Shown: positions 44,776 to 53,385, counted from the first letter of the stretch. The stretch is 64,000 nt of DNA from Rivularia sp. T60_A2020_040 (GCA_015272215.1 JACYMD010000063.1:98945-162944); one strand, 5' to 3'. Numbers and translations: made by a program. Notes: generated from the letters alone by a model not told the origin.

Positions 44776-45486
44776 ATGACTAAAATTCGCGTTGCTTTAA
44801 TTGAAGATCACGATCTTACCCGTTTGGGTATTCGCACTGCATTACAGCGAAATGTTGATTTTGAAGTAGTAGGAGAAGCAAATAATGCTACCGATGGACT
44901 CAAAATATTAAAAGCGCTGCAACCGGATGTGGCAATTGTAGATATTGGTTTACCCGATATTGATGGGATTGAATTAACTAGAGAAGCCAAGTCCACAGTA
45001 CCTGGATTGCTAACTAAAATCCTGATTTTAACTTTGCGCGATAGTAAAGAAGCCGTACTTGCTGCTTTCGCTGCGGGTGCAGATTCCTACTGCATGAAGG
45101 ATAAATATGATAGCTTGCTCGAAGCAGTGCGCCATACTCACAATGGTAACTCTTGGATTGACCCGGCGATCGCCCGCATTGTTTTGCAGCAAGCACAAGA
45201 AAATCCACCAGGTTCACAAGTTTCGGATGCTAATAAATTTGCGGAAAAATTCGGCTTTAATAATGGTAGAGAAGAAGACAGTATTGATCCCTATACTCTT
45301 ACTGACAGAGAATTAGAAGTATTGCAGTTAATTGTAGAAGGTTGTAGTAACGCCATTATCGCCGAAAGACTCTACATTACGGTGGGAACTGTGAAAACTC
45401 ACGTCCGCAATATTTTGAACAAGTTATGCGCTGACGATCGCACTCAAGCAGCAGTCCGTGCTTTGCGTTCGGGATTGGTAGGATAA
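44776..45486 (+). CDS. NarL/FixJ-type response regulator
   Basis: 236-residue two-component response regulator. Receiver domain at residues 1-120 with acidic pocket Glu10-Asp11, phosphoacceptor Asp56 (VDIGLPDIDG), Thr in ILTLRDS and Lys in CMKDKY. A LuxR-type helix-turn-helix occupies about 172-232 (LTDRELEVLQLIVEGCSNAI, ERLYITVGTVKTHVRNILNK). It should bind DNA when phosphorylated. No partner histidine kinase is adjacent. The REC-GAF-PP2C gene follows 195 bases later on the same strand, which makes a shared signalling role plausible. Confidence 0.92.
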   Translation: MTKIRVALIEDHDLTRLGIRTALQRNVDFEVVGEANNATDGLKILKALQPDVAIVDIGLPDIDGIELTREAKSTVPGLLTKILILTLRDSKEAVLAAFAAGADSYCMKDKYDSLLEAVRHTHNGNSWIDPAIARIVLQQAQENPPGSQVSDANKFAEKFGFNNGREEDSIDPYTLTDRELEVLQLIVEGCSNAIIAERLYITVGTVKTHVRNILNKLCADDRTQAAVRALRSGLVG

Positions 45487-45680
45487 AGTTGAAATTAAGG
45501 TTTCTCTGAGTATTTTTCAAGGAGATTAGAGATAAATTTACTACCCGCACAGTTCATTCTATGTTAAGAATGTGGGGGGATGTTAATAACTACCTTTTTG
45601 TTCCAGGCTAAATTGGGAGGCGAGATAAAATTTATACATTCTTGCCTATAAAAACAAACATATGAAAATAAAAGTCAATT

Positions 45681-47381
45681 ATGACTGAGATTGAGGCAGG
45701 CAAACTCAAATTAATGGTGGTAGATGATGAGCTAGATAACCTAGATTTACTCTACCGCACTTTTAGGCGAGAATTTCAAGTATACAAGGCAAGTGATGCT
45801 CGTACTGCTCTGGAGATTCTAGAGAAAGAAGGCGAAATGGCTGTAATTATCTCTGATCAAAGAATGCCAGAGATGAATGGTACAGAATTTTTCGGTCTTA
45901 CGGTAGAGCGTTTTCCGGATACTATTAGGATTCTGCTTACAGGCTTTACTGATGTCGAAGATTTAGTTGATGCGATTAACTCGGGTCAGGTATTTCGGTA
46001 CATTACCAAGCCTTGGAAACCAGATCAACTGCGTTCGCTGGTGGATCAAGCTACCCAAATTTATCGGTTAGTAAAAAAAAGAACTTTAAGTTTACGCCGT
46101 TCTCTGAGGCGAGAATCTTTAGTTAATGCAGTCACAACAGCGATTCGAGAATCTCTAGATTACCCTAGTATGCTGCAAAAAATTGTCACAACAATTGGGC
46201 AAACTTTTGAAGCGACTTGTTGCGTACTTAAACCGATTGAAGGAGAACAATTAGCATCAGAGGAGTTTTTGTACCAGGATCATAACGCTGCTGCTGAAAA
46301 TTGCTGCTTTAATCCCAGTACCTTAATAGAAAAAGTTCTTGTCAGTCGTAATTACGAATTCGCAGAACTTACTTCTGATAATGGCGAAATTTGCCAGCAA
46401 TTAGCTGTACCGCTGATTTATCAACAAGATTTACAAGCAGTACTGGCTCTGCATCAACAGCGATGCGATACCCAAAAAGCCACTCTGGGAACTTATGGCA
46501 ATTGGCAACATGAAGATATCGAATTAATTTCTGGTGTTGCCGAACAAGCTGCATTAGCTCTTTCTCAAGCAAAACTTTATCAGAATCTCCAGCAAAAGCA
46601 AAAACAGATTCATGCCGAATTAGAAGTTGCCCGGCAAATTCAGCACAATTTGTTACGCCAAACTTTACCTGAAATGGAAGGAGTCAAGGTACAAGCTTGC
46701 TGCTATCCAGCACGGGAAGTTGGGGGAGATTTTTTTGAAGTTTTTGTTCATCCCAAAGGCGATTTATGGTTGGCTGTAGGTGACGTTTCTGGTAAAGGTG
46801 TTCCTGCTGCACTATTCATGGCTAGTGCAATATCAGTATTGCGTCGAGAATTATCTCAAGAAACGCCTCCAATGCCAAATATAGTCATGAAAAATTTAAA
46901 TCAGGCTTTAGGTGATGACCTTGTAAGCAACAATTACTTTATTACTTTGGTATTGGCTCGATATACCAGCGCTACTAAGCAATTAGTATACGCTAATGCC
47001 GGTCATATTTACCCAATAGTTTGCTCACAAAAAGATTCTCACTTAGACGAACCAAATTTTCTCAAAGTACGGGGAATTCCTTTGGGTATATTACCCAATT
47101 GGGAAGCAAATTTTGGGGAATTAATTCTTGCTCAGTCAGATACTTTGCTACTTGCAAGCGATGGAATTACTGAAGCTCAAGTTTCAATCACAAGTAATTT
47201 GAATAAAGAATTATCTGATGTAGAATCGTCAACACGTTCCATGCTTAACCAAGAAGGACTTTGGCAATTATTGCTTGAACAAGAAAAACCACTTAGTTTG
47301 AACAAATTGCTCAATCGCATCCATCTTGATACTGAAGTTCAAGAAGATGATCAAACTATACTTTCACTGGAGATTTTATAA
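45681..47381 (+). CDS. REC-GAF-PP2C (SpoIIE/RsbU-type) protein phosphatase
   Basis: 566-residue signalling phosphatase. Receiver domain at about 8-130 (VVDDELDNLDLL, phosphoacceptor Asp59 in SDQRMPEMNG, and ITKPWKPDQL), GAF domain at about 155-300, a short coiled coil (LEVARQIQHNLLRQTLPEME) and a SpoIIE-type PP2C phosphatase at about 340-566 (REVGGDFFEVFVHP, VGDVSGKGVPAALFMAS, ANAGHIYPIV, LLLASDGITEAQ). Such enzymes dephosphorylate an anti-sigma antagonist (STAS) protein in partner-switching pathways. Its stop is 3 bases before the RsbW-like kinase start, so they form an operon. No STAS gene is in the window. Confidence 0.93.
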   Translation: MTEIEAGKLKLMVVDDELDNLDLLYRTFRREFQVYKASDARTALEILEKEGEMAVIISDQRMPEMNGTEFFGLTVERFPDTIRILLTGFTDVEDLVDAINSGQVFRYITKPWKPDQLRSLVDQATQIYRLVKKRTLSLRRSLRRESLVNAVTTAIRESLDYPSMLQKIVTTIGQTFEATCCVLKPIEGEQLASEEFLYQDHNAAAENCCFNPSTLIEKVLVSRNYEFAELTSDNGEICQQLAVPLIYQQDLQAVLALHQQRCDTQKATLGTYGNWQHEDIELISGVAEQAALALSQAKLYQNLQQKQKQIHAELEVARQIQHNLLRQTLPEMEGVKVQACCYPAREVGGDFFEVFVHPKGDLWLAVGDVSGKGVPAALFMASAISVLRRELSQETPPMPNIVMKNLNQALGDDLVSNNYFITLVLARYTSATKQLVYANAGHIYPIVCSQKDSHLDEPNFLKVRGIPLGILPNWEANFGELILAQSDTLLLASDGITEAQVSITSNLNKELSDVESSTRSMLNQEGLWQLLLEQEKPLSLNKLLNRIHLDTEVQEDDQTILSLEIL

Positions 47382-47384
47382 ACT

Positions 47385-47834
47385 ATGAAAAGCGAGCTTC
47401 ACGTACCAAGTGACTTGAAGTTTTTAAGCATTGTAGAAGGCTGGCTGCTTGGATGCTTACAAGCCGAATTAGGAGAATCGGTTGATTGGACTCGCCAATC
47501 AAATCGTTTACGCTTAGTTTTAGTCGAAGCTTACTCTAATGTAGTGCGTCATGCTCACAAAGAAAAACCGTCTGCCCCAGTTTTGATTCGTTTGGAACTT
47601 AAAAAAAGAGATTTAGCTTTAGAAATTTGGGACAAAGGTGAGGGTTATGATATGTCTCATTATTCTCCTCCTAGTCCTATGGAAAAACAAGAAGGTGGTT
47701 ATGGCTGGCTGATTATGAACCGTTTAATGGACAAGGTAGAGTATGAATTACAAGTTAATGGCGGTAATTGTCTGAAGTTAGAAGCTAGTTTGCCAGAAAC
47801 AGTCGAACCAGTTCAACAAAAAGTTCAAAATTAA
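47385..47834 (+). CDS. RsbW-like anti-sigma factor / Ser kinase
   Basis: 149-residue GHKL ATPase of the RsbW/SpoIIAB type, an anti-sigma factor kinase that phosphorylates STAS antagonists. Motifs: N box EAYSNVVRHAHKEK (about 46-59), G1 DKGEGYD, and G2 EGGYGWLIMNRLMDKVEY. It is translated directly after the PP2C phosphatase (3-base gap), so kinase and phosphatase of one switch are made together. Repeats of TTAATTTAAC (three copies) follow its stop. Target STAS protein and controlled regulator are not in the window. Confidence 0.9.
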   Translation: MKSELHVPSDLKFLSIVEGWLLGCLQAELGESVDWTRQSNRLRLVLVEAYSNVVRHAHKEKPSAPVLIRLELKKRDLALEIWDKGEGYDMSHYSPPSPMEKQEGGYGWLIMNRLMDKVEYELQVNGGNCLKLEASLPETVEPVQQKVQN

Positions 47835-48414
47835 TTTAACTTAATTTAACTTAATTTAACTATAGTTCGCTTTCAATCCGTCAGGTTAATAAAGTATTTT
47901 AACAAAATCATCTGTCTCACAATCACAAGTCTCAAAGCTTCATAAGTCGGGTTTCGTGATAGTTACCCGCTTCTGATTTACCAGTGGGGTTAGGAGTCGG
48001 GTTTTTAAGATAAATCTGGCTTCTAACTAACAATCATCATCAAAACCCGACTTATGAAGCTATTCGTCGAATTCACGTTAAGTTATTCACAATACTTAAT
48101 CAAGATAATAACTTTTACAAACTTTATTTGATTAATAGCTAAGACTTATTAAATAATGGACAAATGTGGTTCTACTCTTGATTAATTGCTTCAATCCGGT
48201 CAATTAAATAAAATGTCGGGAATCAATTAGTCAAGATCAGGTACTGGAGAATATGCGCGATCGCAATTTATTCATAGTTTATAAATTAATTTATAAATTT
48301 AGTTGATAAGTTGATTCATAGATATATTAATAAATGGATTTTTCGCTGTCTACCAAGTATCTGAAAGTATCTAAAAGTGAAAATTATTTGAATACCTTAC
48401 TTTAGTTATTAACG
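47835..48414. other. intergenic region rich in repeats
   Basis: 580 bases holding three copies of TTAATTTAAC (47833-47861), the nested AAGTCGGGTTT inverted repeat (47936-48061), and ~350 bases of A+T-rich DNA with no recognised feature. Confidence 0.5.
47936..48061. repeat. nested AAGTCGGGTTT inverted repeat, 19-bp perfect arms
   Basis: Arms at 47936-47954 and 48043-48061 are perfect complements over 19 bases (AGCTTCATAAGTCGGGTTT and its complement). A third copy of GAGTCGGGTTTTTAAGATAAA lies inside (about 47994-48014), in the same orientation as the left arm. The largest member of the family in the window. Confidence 0.75.
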
Positions 48415-48861
48415 ATGCCTATGCAAGCCTCGTTTTGTCTGTCACCGCGCTACCGATTAGATGATGAGTTACCTTGGTTAGAAGGAATAGATCCCAGCCG
48501 CCATTATTGGATTAAGGTAAATAGCGATCATAATTTAACAGTGGCAATCCCCGGATTACTGACTTCTTCTATGGATGAAATGAAGCAGGCAATCAAAAAG
48601 TTTCGCTCACTTCAACCAGGGGAACAAGTAACTTTGGTAAGAGCTGCCAGTAGTTGTAAAATTTATTGTATTAGTCTCAACTGTTACGCAATCGAAGCGG
48701 AAACAAATAATGCTTTAGTTTGGCATTTATTTGACCAAGAGACATTGGATAGTCTACTAATGAGCGCTCATCCAGACTGGCAATGTGCGGCTTCTGATAT
48801 TGAATTAGGGCGGAGATTATTAGTACGTTCCTTAGAGCGCGCAACAGCAAACAAAAGTTAG
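48415..48861 (+). CDS. conserved cyanobacterial hypothetical protein
   Basis: 148-residue soluble protein, function unknown. Readable parts are LDDELPWLEGIDPSRHYWIK, LTVAIPGLLTSSMDEMKQAI, GEQVTLVRAASSCKIYCISL and VWHLFDQETLDSLLMSAHPD. It has five cysteines, two of them in CKIYC, which could bind metal or form a disulphide. No membrane segment or signal. It lies on the same strand as the PP2C/RsbW-like operon but 580 bases away, so it is probably independent. Convergent with the CTDH gene. Confidence 0.6.
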   Translation: MPMQASFCLSPRYRLDDELPWLEGIDPSRHYWIKVNSDHNLTVAIPGLLTSSMDEMKQAIKKFRSLQPGEQVTLVRAASSCKIYCISLNCYAIEAETNNALVWHLFDQETLDSLLMSAHPDWQCAASDIELGRRLLVRSLERATANKS

Positions 48862-48942
48862 TTATTAGTTATTAATGGTTTTTGGCTGTTAATTATCAAA
48901 AATAACTGTTTAATATGCTTAATATCTGCTAATTTTCAAGTA

Positions 48943-49347
48943 TTACCGCCGTAAAGACAGTAATTCTTGAGGAGAAGCCAAAAGTTTGATTTTTACATCC
49001 AAAATTTGCAGATTTTCATTTAAAGCAAACACCCAAGATACATTGACACCAAACCAAGGAGTTTCTACCTTACCTAAAACTTGAATTTGGTTTCGGTTGT
49101 CTTCTAAAGTTTCGCTTACACCTTCACGAGGATAAGCTTTAATATCAATTGCTTCCTTGCGTAAATATCTCAAAATTGCATCTCTCCCGGTAATCCCCGA
49201 TTCAAAGGGGGGATGCATTACACCGTCTTCTGCAAATAACGAAGCGGTTTTTTCGTAATTGCCTACATTTAAACTTGCAAAATATTGCTGTATAGTTACT
49301 TCACTGATTTCTGTAATTTCGCTAGATTTCCATTGAATTGCAGTCAT
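48943..49347 (-). CDS. CTDH: C-terminal domain homologue of orange carotenoid protein
   Basis: 134-residue NTF2-fold protein matching the C-terminal domain of OCP. Matching features are VTIQQYFASLN with Tyr22 and KVETPWFGVNVSW with Trp98, the positions that hydrogen-bond the keto group of the carotenoid in OCP, plus HPPFESGITGRDAILRYLRK and the ending LLASPQELLSLRR. CTDH proteins carry ketocarotenoid as dimers and deliver it to the helical partner (HCP). There is no cysteine at all, so this protein cannot form the disulphide described for Anabaena CTDH. The HCP gene lies 308 bases upstream on the same strand. Confidence 0.88.
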   Translation of the reverse strand: MTAIQWKSSEITEISEVTIQQYFASLNVGNYEKTASLFAEDGVMHPPFESGITGRDAILRYLRKEAIDIKAYPREGVSETLEDNRNQIQVLGKVETPWFGVNVSWVFALNENLQILDVKIKLLASPQELLSLRR

Positions 49348-49655
49348 AAAATTAGCTGTATCACTGGTCGTTCAAAATTATTTGAATCTAAAAACAAGCT
49401 ACTCAGACACCTACTTAACAAGTTATTGTACTATAAATCAAGTAATTAAGTCTTGATTATTTACTTTTGAGTTGTGTAACTACTGATTATTTAAACAAAA
49501 TTATTGCAAGGTGGATAATAAATAATCATAATTTCCACCCCACAATCTACGGTTATTTTAGATTAAAACAGATAAATTTGATATCCAGACATAGGGTTGA
49601 AAAATTGCCTGTTATCGTCGCAAAATTGAAAAAGATAGCTTGACTCGAAAGCGTC
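49348..49655. other. intergenic region between HCP and CTDH genes
   Basis: 308 bases, A+T-rich, with a weak 7-bp hairpin (AATCAAG/CTTGATT, about 49436-49458). The distance makes separate promoters possible. Nothing else recognised. Confidence 0.4.
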
Positions 49656-50177
49656 TTAATCAGCTAAAGGATCAACACCCATGTCAGTTACAATTTTACG
49701 AAGAACAGTAATTTGTTGACCAAAATCAAGTTCTTTGAGAGCTTGTAAAACTTGCGAGCCATCACGAGACAATTGATAATTAGATGGCATTGCCACAACA
49801 AAACCTTTAACCATCAACTCTGATAATTCATACCAAAAAGCTAACTTTGTATTAGCGCTGAGAATACCGTAAGAGCGAGCAACTTGGGTATTATTTTTCG
49901 TAGCTAAATCACGCATTACCTGTAGCTGTTCGTTGGCAGACATTTGAATGATTTGATAGAGCAAACCTTCCGCTAGCTGTAAACGTGCTGCACCAGTAGC
50001 AGCAGGAGTTATAGAACGTCCCATTTCAGTATATGCAAACCAAAGCACCGCTAACTGATCGTCCACCGAGAGGCTTTTGAACACATTTACAGTGGAATTT
50101 ACTGCATCAACTGACTGAGTATCGTAGTTGAAAGCGTTAGAAAAACCGTTCCGTATTGAATCTGTAGAGAAAGTCAT
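49656..50177 (-). CDS. HCP: helical carotenoid protein (OCP N-terminal domain homologue)
   Basis: 173-residue all-helical protein matching the N-terminal domain of OCP. It keeps the carotenoid-contact regions: LAVLWFAYTEMGRSITPAAT with Trp46 and Tyr49 (OCP Trp41, Tyr44), KLAFWYELSELMVKGFVVAM and QQITVLRKIVTDMG with the conserved Arg used at the OCP domain interface. HCPs bind a ketocarotenoid and either quench singlet oxygen or, in the HCP4 group, quench phycobilisomes. Being beside a CTDH gene is what I know for HCP4-type proteins; the clade cannot be fixed without a tree. Together the two genes amount to an OCP split in two. Confidence 0.9.
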   Translation of the reverse strand: MTFSTDSIRNGFSNAFNYDTQSVDAVNSTVNVFKSLSVDDQLAVLWFAYTEMGRSITPAATGAARLQLAEGLLYQIIQMSANEQLQVMRDLATKNNTQVARSYGILSANTKLAFWYELSELMVKGFVVAMPSNYQLSRDGSQVLQALKELDFGQQITVLRKIVTDMGVDPLAD

Positions 50178-50393
50178 GATAGCACCAACTTTTGTAAACT
50201 TCGTAGCGAAATATCTATTCTAGGAAGGCTTTGTTTGTATGTTGCTTTACCTTCCACTTGCCATTCTGCATAAAAAGTTAATAAATTGCAAATAAAATTT
50301 ACAAATATGTTGATTCAGAAATATAAAACAGGGGATCATAATGGTGGTATAAGTTAGGGGTGCGCTTTTCGGGCAAATATTAAAATAAGATAA

Positions 50394-51347
50394 ATGAATG
50401 AATTGACCCCTATAGGCAGCGTTCAAATTAAAGAAAAAGCGCTAGAGCTAGGGTTTGATAAAATTGGAATAGCTGCTGCAACCGTTACAGATACTCAGGT
50501 ACAGAGATTACAAGCATGGTTAGCGCTGGGATATCATGCCGATATGGAATGGATGGGAAATCCGAATCGTCAAGATATAAAATTAGTTATGCCAAAAGTG
50601 CGATCGCTAATTTGTGTTGCTTTAAATTATTACACTCCACATCAGAGACCACAAGGAAACGAACACGGAAAAATTTCTCGTTATGGATGGGGAAGAGATT
50701 ATCACAAAGTCATGCAAAAAAAATTGAAAGCACTCTCAATTTGGTTGCAGTCATTAGGTGAAGGAATCGAAAGCAGATACTATGTAGATACAGGGCCAAT
50801 TCAAGATAAAGTTTGGGCGCAACAAGCCGGAATCGGTTGGATTGCCAAAAACGGCAATGTAATTACCAGAGAATATGGTTCTTGGGTATTTTTAGGAGAA
50901 ATTCTCACAAATCTGGAATTAACTCCAGATACTCCCCACACCGAACATTGCGGTAGCTGTACTAAGTGTATTGAAAGTTGTCCCACCGATGCAATTACAC
51001 AGCCATTTGTAGTAGATGCCAATCGGTGTATTGCTTATCATACAATAGAAAACCGGGATGAAAAATTACCCGAAAATATCGCCGAAAATATGCAAGGTTG
51101 GGTTGCCGGTTGTGATATTTGTCAAGATGTATGTCCTTGGAATCAACGATTTGCCACAACAACCGACGTAGAAGAATTTCAGCCCTACCCTGGGAATATT
51201 GCTCCCAAGCTGATAGAATTAGCCACAATCACCAATGAAAAGTGGGACAAGCAATTTACGGCTTCAGCGTTACGACGAATTAAGCCACAAATGTTACAAC
51301 GAAATGCCCGTGCTAATCTTGAAGCATCCCGTCAACCTAGAGAATGA
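50394..51347 (+). CDS. queG: epoxyqueuosine reductase QueG
   Basis: 317-residue cobalamin- and iron-sulphur-dependent enzyme that performs the last step of queuosine synthesis in tRNA, reducing epoxyqueuosine. The N-terminal domain (IKEKALELGFDKIGIAAATV) and the cobalamin domain (RYYVDTGPIQDKVWAQQAGI, with the catalytic Asp) are followed by two 4Fe-4S motifs: CGSCTKCIESCP (about 182-193) and CDICQDVCPW (about 238-247). Length is typical of a QueG that lacks the C-terminal HEAT repeats of longer homologues. It overlaps the HAD gene by four bases (ATGA), so they are translationally coupled. Confidence 0.94.
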   Translation: MNELTPIGSVQIKEKALELGFDKIGIAAATVTDTQVQRLQAWLALGYHADMEWMGNPNRQDIKLVMPKVRSLICVALNYYTPHQRPQGNEHGKISRYGWGRDYHKVMQKKLKALSIWLQSLGEGIESRYYVDTGPIQDKVWAQQAGIGWIAKNGNVITREYGSWVFLGEILTNLELTPDTPHTEHCGSCTKCIESCPTDAITQPFVVDANRCIAYHTIENRDEKLPENIAENMQGWVAGCDICQDVCPWNQRFATTTDVEEFQPYPGNIAPKLIELATITNEKWDKQFTASALRRIKPQMLQRNARANLEASRQPRE

Positions 51348-51982
51348 CCCAGAAAGTAATTATTTTTGATTTTGATGGTACAATCGCCGATACAGTAGAT
51401 GCCTTAGTAACTATTGCCAATGGTTTAGCTGTAGAGTTTAGTTACGCACAAATTACTTCAGAAGAACTTGCAATACTGAGAAATTTAACTTCTAGAGAAA
51501 TTTTTAAGTATTCTGGGGTTTCTTTATTTAAGATACCTTTTTTACTTAAGAAGGTTAAGAGAGAGTTAAAAAACAAAATTCCCGAACTCAAACCAATTCT
51601 AGGAATTCAATCCGCTTTGATAGAACTTAAAGACAACGGGAATAGGTTAGGTATTATAACTTCTAATTCTAAAGACAACGTTAAAGAATTTCTCAAAATA
51701 AATAATATGGATAGTTTATTTGAGTTTATCCATACCGGAGTGACAATTTTTGGTAAAACCACGATAATCAACAACGTTTTGAGGCAAAAACAGCTAAAAA
51801 CTCAAGAAGTTATATATGTTGGAGATGAAACTAGAGATATAGAAGCTTCAAAAAAAGCTAATATTAAAGTAATTGGAGTAACTTGGGGTTTTAATTCAGA
51901 AGAAGCATTAGTAAAACAGAATCCAGATTTTTTAATTCATCATCCCCAAGAATTAGTCGAAGTTATTAAAAATATTTGCTAG
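51344..51982 (+). CDS. HAD-superfamily hydrolase (phosphoglycolate phosphatase-like)
   Basis: 212-residue HAD phosphatase. Motif I FDFDGTIADT (nucleophile Asp10), motif II ITSNSKDN (Ser), a conserved Lys in GKTTIINN, and motif IV VGDETRDIEASKKAN are all intact; an all-helical cap (about 18-80) matches Gph-type enzymes. The substrate could be phosphoglycolate or another small phosphoester. It starts within queG (ATGA overlap); the two are co-transcribed but have no obvious shared pathway. A TTGACAG array abuts its stop codon. Confidence 0.85.
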   Translation: MTQKVIIFDFDGTIADTVDALVTIANGLAVEFSYAQITSEELAILRNLTSREIFKYSGVSLFKIPFLLKKVKRELKNKIPELKPILGIQSALIELKDNGNRLGIITSNSKDNVKEFLKINNMDSLFEFIHTGVTIFGKTTIINNVLRQKQLKTQEVIYVGDETRDIEASKKANIKVIGVTWGFNSEEALVKQNPDFLIHHPQELVEVIKNIC

Positions 51983-52012
51983 ACAGTTGACAGTTGACAG
52001 TTGACAGTTGAG
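51983..52012. repeat. heptamer tandem array (TTGACAG)
   Basis: Four units of GACAGTT in direct contact with the TAG stop of the HAD gene. It forms the left border of the four-helix-bundle gene and is inverted relative to the array at 52431. Confidence 0.85.
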
Positions 52013-52022
52013 ATCGAAAAGG

Positions 52023-52385
52023 TTAGAGTTTTGGATTGAGTTTTTGTTTGGTTGTTTTGATGATGCTCGTTAGTAATTTTAGGATTTCTTTTAGGTCACT
52101 TAATATTGACTCGCTTTCTTTTGGGGTGAGATAATTTGTTTCACGGAGTAAAAATATCCAGTATTCGCTTTCGTTGGCTTTTTTGAGGGCTAGAGCCAAT
52201 TTATGAATAAAATCGGGTTTACTTTCTGCTTCTTCTGCTTCTCTGACTAATGCACCAATAGCTGTTCGAGATCGAAGTATTTGTTTTGACAATACATATT
52301 CTTTTTTATTTGAACATAAATATTTATTCAGGTTAATGATTCGGACTGCAAAGCTAAAGGACTTATCTTTTAGTGGAGAAGACAT
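52023..52385 (-). CDS. four helix bundle protein (23S rRNA intervening-sequence protein family)
   Basis: About 120 residues from the ATG at 52385. It belongs to the S23/TIGR02436-type four-helix-bundle family, first found inside intervening sequences of 23S rRNA genes and later as free-standing genes. Features: DKSFSFAVRIINLNKYL, VLSKQILRSRTAIGALVREA, and KPDFIHKLALALKKANESEY with WIFLLRETNYLT. The open frame extends 26 codons upstream, but those codons (TVDSGQWTVG...) are read from a heptamer repeat and should not count. The gene lies between two heptamer arrays in opposite orientation. Molecular role unknown; relatives may bind nucleic acid or reverse transcriptases of diversity-generating elements. 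Confidence 0.82.
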   Translation of the reverse strand: MSSPLKDKSFSFAVRIINLNKYLCSNKKEYVLSKQILRSRTAIGALVREAEEAESKPDFIHKLALALKKANESEYWIFLLRETNYLTPKESESILSDLKEILKLLTSIIKTTKQKLNPKL

Positions 52386-52430
52386 TTTCGGGTAGTTAAT
52401 ATCTGATAAATATTTGTATATTAAATAACT

Positions 52431-52473
52431 ACCCACTGTCCACTGTCCACTGTCAACTGTCAACTGTCAACTA
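52431..52473. repeat. heptamer tandem array (CACTGTC / CTGTCAA)
   Basis: Three CACTGTC and about three CTGTCAA units. It contains the stop codon of the ABC ATPase gene (TCA at 52467-52469) and separates it from the four-helix-bundle gene. Confidence 0.85.
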
Positions 52474-53174
52474 ACAACACTCAAATCATCAGCAGTTAAA
52501 TTTGAGTGAATAACTTCACCATCGCGAAACCAAACAATCCGCCTTGTTTGACGTGCAACTTCTGGTTCATGAGTTACCATTACCACTGTGATTCCCGTAC
52601 TATTAAGTTCAGTAAAAATATCTAATACTTCTTGAGTTGTGCGAGAATCAAGAGCGCCGGTAGGTTCGTCAGCTAAAAGTACAACCGGACGATTAACTAT
52701 AGCACGAGCGATCGCCACACGTTGCTGTTGTCCCCCCGATAGTTGATTGGGTTTATTATTCAAGCGATTTTCTAAACCAACTCGTTTTAAAGCTTCAATT
52801 CCCCTATCTCGTCTTTCAGTATTGGCTACATTCGCATAAAGCATCGGTAGCATCACGTTTTCTAAGGCTGTGAGTTGCTGTAATAAGTGGAATTGTTGAA
52901 AGACAAAACCGAGTTTTTTATTGCGAATATGTGCCAATTGGGTATCATCCATTTGTGCCACATCTACGTTATCTAAATAATACTTTCCTGATGTGGGACG
53001 ATCTAAACAACCAATAATATTCATTGCTGTAGATTTACCAGAACCACTTGGTCCCATAATCGAACAATATTCGCCTTCTTCTATAATTAAATTGACATTC
53101 CATAGCGCCTTGACTTCCGTTTCCCCACTACCATAAATTTTAAAAATATCTTCTAAGCGAATTATATTAGCCAT
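52467..53174 (-). CDS. MacB-type ABC transporter ATP-binding protein
   Basis: 235-residue ABC ATPase of the LolD/MacB/DevA type. Walker [10 protein letters not shown]-loop [17 protein letters not shown], signature LSGGQQQR and Walker [10 protein letters not shown] are intact. It should power the permease encoded just upstream (53386-54606). Adaptor, permease and ATPase are in the order adaptor-permease-ATPase on the minus strand, like devBCA, though the permease is of MacB type. The final codons and TGA stop come from a heptamer array. A foldback repeat separates it from the permease gene. Confidence 0.9.
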   Translation of the reverse strand: MANIIRLEDIFKIYGSGETEVKALWNVNLIIEEGEYCSIMGPSGSGKSTAMNIIGCLDRPTSGKYYLDNVDVAQMDDTQLAHIRNKKLGFVFQQFHLLQQLTALENVMLPMLYANVANTERRDRGIEALKRVGLENRLNNKPNQLSGGQQQRVAIARAIVNRPVVLLADEPTGALDSRTTQEVLDIFTELNSTGITVVMVTHEPEVARQTRRIVWFRDGEVIHSNLTADDLSVVS

Positions 53175-53237
53175 TTCAATTTTAGATTTTAGATTTTAAA
53201 TTTTGGATTTATTAGTTACTAATAGTGGATTTCATAA

Positions 53238-53353
53238 ATTATGACGGGTAGTGCGAGCATCTTGCTCGCTAGAGCTTCCAAGAGAGCAAGACGCTCGCTA
53301 TTTACCACGAGGGAGCGAGACGCTCCCACTACTATTTTTTTACCCATCATAAT
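53238..53353. repeat. foldback element inside the ABC exporter operon
   Basis: Outer arms ATTATGACGGGTA (53238-53250) and TACCCATCATAAT (53341-53353) match with one mismatch. Inside are further short palindromes (GCGAGCATCTTGCTCGC and GAGCGAGACGCTCCC). The motif TAGTGCGAGCATCTTGCTCG is shared with the element at 37550-37677. It lies between the permease and ATPase genes. Confidence 0.6.
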
Positions 53354-53385
53354 TCCTAACTCTTAACTCATAACTCCTAACTCAT
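53354..53385. repeat. degenerate heptamer array (TAACTCC-type)
   Basis: About four CTTAACT/CCTAACT units reaching exactly to the stop codon of the MacB-type permease gene (53386). Confidence 0.7.

Noticed and set aside
52386..52463. N-terminal 26-residue extension of the four-helix-bundle protein
   Set aside because: Its codons are read from a heptamer array; the conserved protein starts at 52385.
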